Position numbers and translations under genes: made by a program
Shown here: positions 61,348-64,000 of the stretch, one piece after another
How positions within the stretch are numbered: the stretch's first letter is position 1
Layout: each line of letters starts with the position of its first letter
Notes under the pieces: generated by a model
The model's database searches: none
Told to the model about the DNA's origin: nothing
What the model saw: the letters and a program-made list of their open reading frames with translations, nothing else
NCBI RefSeq assembly: GCF_030362935.1
Contig: NZ_JAUCDY010000004.1
Coordinates: forward strand, 62,001 to 126,000
From: Thiopseudomonas acetoxidans
Lineage (GTDB): Bacteria; Pseudomonadota; Gammaproteobacteria; Pseudomonadales; Pseudomonadaceae
DNA: 64,000 nt
Direction of reading: 5' to 3'

Positions 61348-62793
61348 ATGAACTTGCATGACAGCAAACTCTTTCAGCAGCAGGCATTTATTAACGGACA
61401 ATGGTGTGCCGCGGACTCAGGCGCAACGCTGGAAGTAATGAACCCAGCGACGCAACAACCGCTGGGTACAGTGCCAAACATGGGCGCTGGTGAAACACAG
61501 CGGGCAATCGAAGCCGCGAATCAAGCACTTCCGGCATGGCGTGGGCACACGGCGAAGCAACGCAGTGAGATTATGCAGCGCTGGTACGCCTTAGTGGTGA
61601 CGCATCAGGACGATCTGGCGCGGCTGATGACCTTGGAGCAAGGCAAGCCGTTGGCTGAAGCTCGCGGTGAAATTCTCTACGCGGCCTCGTTTATCCAATG
61701 GTTTGCTGAAGAAGCCAAACGCGCCTACGGCGATGTGATTCCCAGCCCCGTGGCGAGTTCGCGTTTGCTGGTGATAAAGCAACCCATTGGTGTGTGTGCG
61801 GCCATTACCCCATGGAACTTCCCTGCAGCCATGATTACCCGTAAAGCAGCGGCGGCTCTAGCAGCCGGTTGTACCATGGTGATTAAGCCTGCATCGCAAA
61901 CGCCCTTTAGCGCGCTGGCGTTGATGGAGTTGGCGCAACGTGCCGGCGTGCCAGATGGTGTGTTGTCTGTGGTGACGGGTAGTGCCCGCGAGATTGGCGC
62001 TGAGCTAACCAGTAACTCTTTGGTGCGCAAACTGTCGTTTACCGGCTCAACCGAGGTGGGTCGTACCTTGCTGCGCCAGTGCGCGGAAGACATTAAAAAG
62101 GTCTCGTTGGAGTTGGGCGGCAATGCGCCCTTTATTGTGTTTGAAGACGCTGATTTGGATGCGGCGGTGACCGGGGCCTTGGCGGCTAAATACCGCAATG
62201 CCGGGCAAACCTGCGTCTGTGTGAATAGGTTTTACGTGCATGAGGCGGTGTATGAAGACTTTGCCCAGCGCTTTACTCAAGCCGTACAGGCACTGCGCAT
62301 GGGCGATGGCTTGCAAGAAGGCGTACAGATTGGCCCACTGATTGATCAGGCGGCAGTGGATAAAGTGCAAAGTCATATTCAAGACGCACTCAGCCAAGGC
62401 GCACAACTGGTTTATGGCGGTCAGGCAGAACAGGGCACGTTTTTCCAGCCCACCGTGCTCACCGAGGTACCCAATACGGCATTGCTCACCCGGGATGAAG
62501 TCTTTGGTCCGGTGGCGGGTTTAATTCGTTTTAGCACAGAAGCAGAGGTCATTGAGCTGGCTAACAACACAGAGTACGGTTTGGCCGCTTATTTTTACAG
62601 TCGCGATGTGGGCCGTTGTTTGCGTGTCGGTGAAGCGCTGGAGTACGGTATGATCGGTATCAATAGCGGGATGATTTCCAACGAAGTGGCTCCCTTTGGC
62701 GGTATTAAAGCCTCAGGACTAGGGCGCGAAGGCTCAAAATACGGGCTGGATGACTACATGGAAATTAAATACCTGCACTTGGGCGGCATCTAA
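61348..62793 (+). CDS. gabD: NAD(P)-dependent succinate-semialdehyde dehydrogenase
   Basis: 481 residues, aldehyde dehydrogenase superfamily. ITPWNFPAAMITRKAAAALA and FTGSTEVGRTLL are cofactor elements, SLELGGNAPFIVFEDADLD has the general-base Glu, and GQTCVCVNRFYVH has the catalytic Cys. GMISNEVAPFGGIKASGLGREGS is SSADH-typical. It oxidises succinic semialdehyde to succinate in GABA breakdown. gabT is not next to it. AAGGGGAATGG gives the ribosome site. Confidence 0.9.
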   Translation: MNLHDSKLFQQQAFINGQWCAADSGATLEVMNPATQQPLGTVPNMGAGETQRAIEAANQALPAWRGHTAKQRSEIMQRWYALVVTHQDDLARLMTLEQGKPLAEARGEILYAASFIQWFAEEAKRAYGDVIPSPVASSRLLVIKQPIGVCAAITPWNFPAAMITRKAAAALAAGCTMVIKPASQTPFSALALMELAQRAGVPDGVLSVVTGSAREIGAELTSNSLVRKLSFTGSTEVGRTLLRQCAEDIKKVSLELGGNAPFIVFEDADLDAAVTGALAAKYRNAGQTCVCVNRFYVHEAVYEDFAQRFTQAVQALRMGDGLQEGVQIGPLIDQAAVDKVQSHIQDALSQGAQLVYGGQAEQGTFFQPTVLTEVPNTALLTRDEVFGPVAGLIRFSTEAEVIELANNTEYGLAAYFYSRDVGRCLRVGEALEYGMIGINSGMISNEVAPFGGIKASGLGREGSKYGLDDYMEIKYLHLGGI

Positions 62794-62834
62794 ACAGGCA
62801 TGTGCTGTGCTTGAACTCGGGGAGCATTCTGCGC

Positions 62835-63599
62835 ATGGCGCTTGACTGGTTTAACATTTCTTTTCTGATTGTTTGTGGTTTTTTCGGCGCTTTTATCAAT
62901 GCGGTTGTCGGTGGCGGTGGCTTGATCACTGTGCCGGCTTTGCTGGCTGTAGGTTTACCGCCTGCCGTGGCGATTGGCACCAATAAATTGGCGGCGTCCT
63001 TGGGAAACTTAACCAGTATGCTGGCTTTTATGCGAGCTGGAAAAGTAAATATTCGTCTGCTGCTGCCAATTCTGCCTTTGGTATTTGCAAGTTCCATGAG
63101 TGGCGCTTTTACTGTACACCAGCTGTCGCCGGAGATTCTGCAGCCGCTGATAATTGTCATGCTAATCGCTGTGCTGGTTTACAGTCTGGCAAAAAAGAAC
63201 TTGGGGCAACTGCCCAAAGCGATGCTGGTCAAGGGCTGGAAGAAAAAACTAGCCTACACACTGCTTATAATCATCGGTTTTTATGACGGCTTTTTTGGCC
63301 CGGGCACGGGATCCTTTATGATTTTTGTGCTGCTGTTTATGGGCTTTGATTTTGTCAATGCCGCCGGCAGCTCGAAGCTGTTAAATCTCACCAGCAACAC
63401 CGCCGCCCTGTTGATGTTTATGGGGTTGGGCTCGGTAAACTACAGTTACGGAATTGTTCTAGGGTTGTCGATGATCGCTGGTGCTTATGTCGGTACGCGT
63501 GTAGCACTAAGCAAAGGCACTGGTTTTGTGCGGCTGCTGTTTATTGCTGTCACTTCTGTGTTGATTATCAAGAATATCTATGATTTTTATGGTGAGTAA
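62835..63599 (+). CDS. TSUP (TauE/SafE) family permease
   Basis: 254 residues from ATG 62835, which has GGGGAG upstream. Two internally repeated halves: NAVVGGGGLITVPALLAVGL (first) and FYDGFFGPGTGSFMIFVLLF (second), each followed by a TNKLAAS or SSKLLNL region. The family transports sulfite, sulfoacetate or other organosulfur anions; substrate here is unknown. The upstream frame (62802) is rejected. Confidence 0.88.
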   Translation: MALDWFNISFLIVCGFFGAFINAVVGGGGLITVPALLAVGLPPAVAIGTNKLAASLGNLTSMLAFMRAGKVNIRLLLPILPLVFASSMSGAFTVHQLSPEILQPLIIVMLIAVLVYSLAKKNLGQLPKAMLVKGWKKKLAYTLLIIIGFYDGFFGPGTGSFMIFVLLFMGFDFVNAAGSSKLLNLTSNTAALLMFMGLGSVNYSYGIVLGLSMIAGAYVGTRVALSKGTGFVRLLFIAVTSVLIIKNIYDFYGE

Positions 63600-63667
63600 G
63601 GCTGCTCAGGGCGGGTGCCTGTTACAGTGTTTTGCGAGCAAAAAAACGCAGTGTTTAAGGAGTAATA

Positions 63668-64000
63668 ATGGAGCAGCAGGGCATATTGCGTAATTGGAAT
63701 AATGAGAAAGGCTTTGGTTTTATTAAAGGCGCGCAGGGTGATGTGTTTGTGCACATCTCTGCTGTGCGTGGTGATACAAGGCCTGAAGTTAATACTGAGG
63801 TGTTTTACATTGCCAAACAAGACCAGCAAGGACGTTGGCGAGCAACGCACATGCGTGGCGCTGAGCTGGCTATAGATAAACCGAAGATTCGGCGCAAACC
63901 ACATAATCAGCCTGTGCCACAAAAGCATCAGCCGCAAACCAAATTCAGTCCGCGTGCGCATGCAGGAACAGGCAAAGATGCTGCTTGGAAGGCTTTGTTA
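63668..64000 (+). CDS. Cold-shock-domain protein, 5' part (runs off right edge)
   Basis: The first 111 codons are present; AAGGAG precedes the ATG. MEQQGILRNWNNEKGFGFI opens a cold-shock domain with RNP1 KGFGFI and RNP2 DVFVHISAV. A basic, Pro/Gln/His-rich linker follows (KPHNQPVPQKHQPQ). This form is usual for proteins with an N-terminal cold-shock domain joined to a C-terminal DUF1294 membrane domain, which would lie outside the window. Confidence 0.85.
   Translation, partial: MEQQGILRNWNNEKGFGFIKGAQGDVFVHISAVRGDTRPEVNTEVFYIAKQDQQGRWRATHMRGAELAIDKPKIRRKPHNQPVPQKHQPQTKFSPRAHAGTGKDAAWKALL

Noticed and set aside
63587..63961. Open frame of 124 codons on the minus strand at the right edge
   Set aside because: It lies opposite the cold-shock-domain gene, whose frame has a strong ribosome site and both RNP motifs.
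1..64000. CRISPR arrays, phage genes, tRNA or rRNA genes, toxin-antitoxin or defence systems
   Set aside because: No spaced direct repeats, structural phage genes, cloverleaf sequences or recognisable defence domains were seen on either strand.

Overview
The window looks like chromosomal DNA from a member of the Pseudomonadaceae with G+C near one half (judged by eye). It carries the gene set ppx-trxA-rho-ubiD and the set ubiI-ubiH-pepP-ygfB-zapB-like-zapA-6S RNA-5-FTHF cyclo-ligase-ABC exporter, which I remember as near-neighbours in Pseudomonas. It also has a Pseudomonas-type nirSMCF-DLGHJ-N operon with divergent nirQOP. The low G+C relative to classical Pseudomonas suggests a Thiopseudomonas/Denitrificimonas-like lineage; that is inference.

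Layout. 1-9.5 kb: 5' part of dnaA (leaves the window on the left), ppx, trxA, rho, ubiD, a flavin reductase, an Ada/Ogt-type DNA methyltransferase, a small CC/CVWD protein, and nhaD broken by a 140-bp hairpin MITE. 9.5-15.2 kb: AraC regulator and divergent SBF transporter, trhP, uvrD. 15.2-26.1 kb: respiratory nitrite reduction. nirS, its cytochromes nirM and nirC, and the heme d1 assembly genes nirF, D, L, G, H, J, N run leftwards; nirQ, O, P run rightwards; a SCO protein converges on them. 26.3-29.2 kb: rarD and a PilJ-CZB chemoreceptor. 29.5-37.5 kb: nosRZDFYL for nitrous oxide reduction. 37.5-49.2 kb: rsmE, small lipoprotein and membrane genes, transporters, a YceI protein, rtcB, a diguanylate cyclase, rlmJ, a VF530-like protein, a cold-shock protein, an EF-hand protein and a PilZ protein. 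49.2-61.2 kb: RbbA-type ABC exporter, 5-FTHF cyclo-ligase, 6S RNA, cell-division and ubiquinone genes, and an NadR-like kinase/PnuC pair. 61.3-64 kb: gabD, a TSUP permease and a truncated cold-shock-domain gene.

How it fits together. NirS reduces nitrite to NO with electrons from c-type cytochromes. NirDLGH (siroheme decarboxylation), NirJ (radical SAM), NirF and NirN make its heme d1. NosZ reduces N2O to N2, with NosR as membrane electron donor/regulator and NosDFY plus NosL supplying the copper-sulfur centre. A perfect FNR/ANR/DNR box lies between nirS and nirQ, and a near-perfect one precedes nosR, so both halves are probably switched on together under low oxygen and NO. NO reductase (norCB), nitrate reductase and nirE are not in this window. 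The PilJ-type chemoreceptor between the two halves may sense nitrate or nitrite.

Most notable observations: the IS5-like hairpin MITE inside nhaD, dnaA placed beside ppx, the missing nirE, the chemoreceptor in the denitrification block, a terminator that is also coding sequence in the YiiX-like gene, the His/Met-rich NosL tail, and two small genes (one apparently frameshifted). I did not find a clearly novel defence or mobile system, CRISPR array, phage or tRNA gene.
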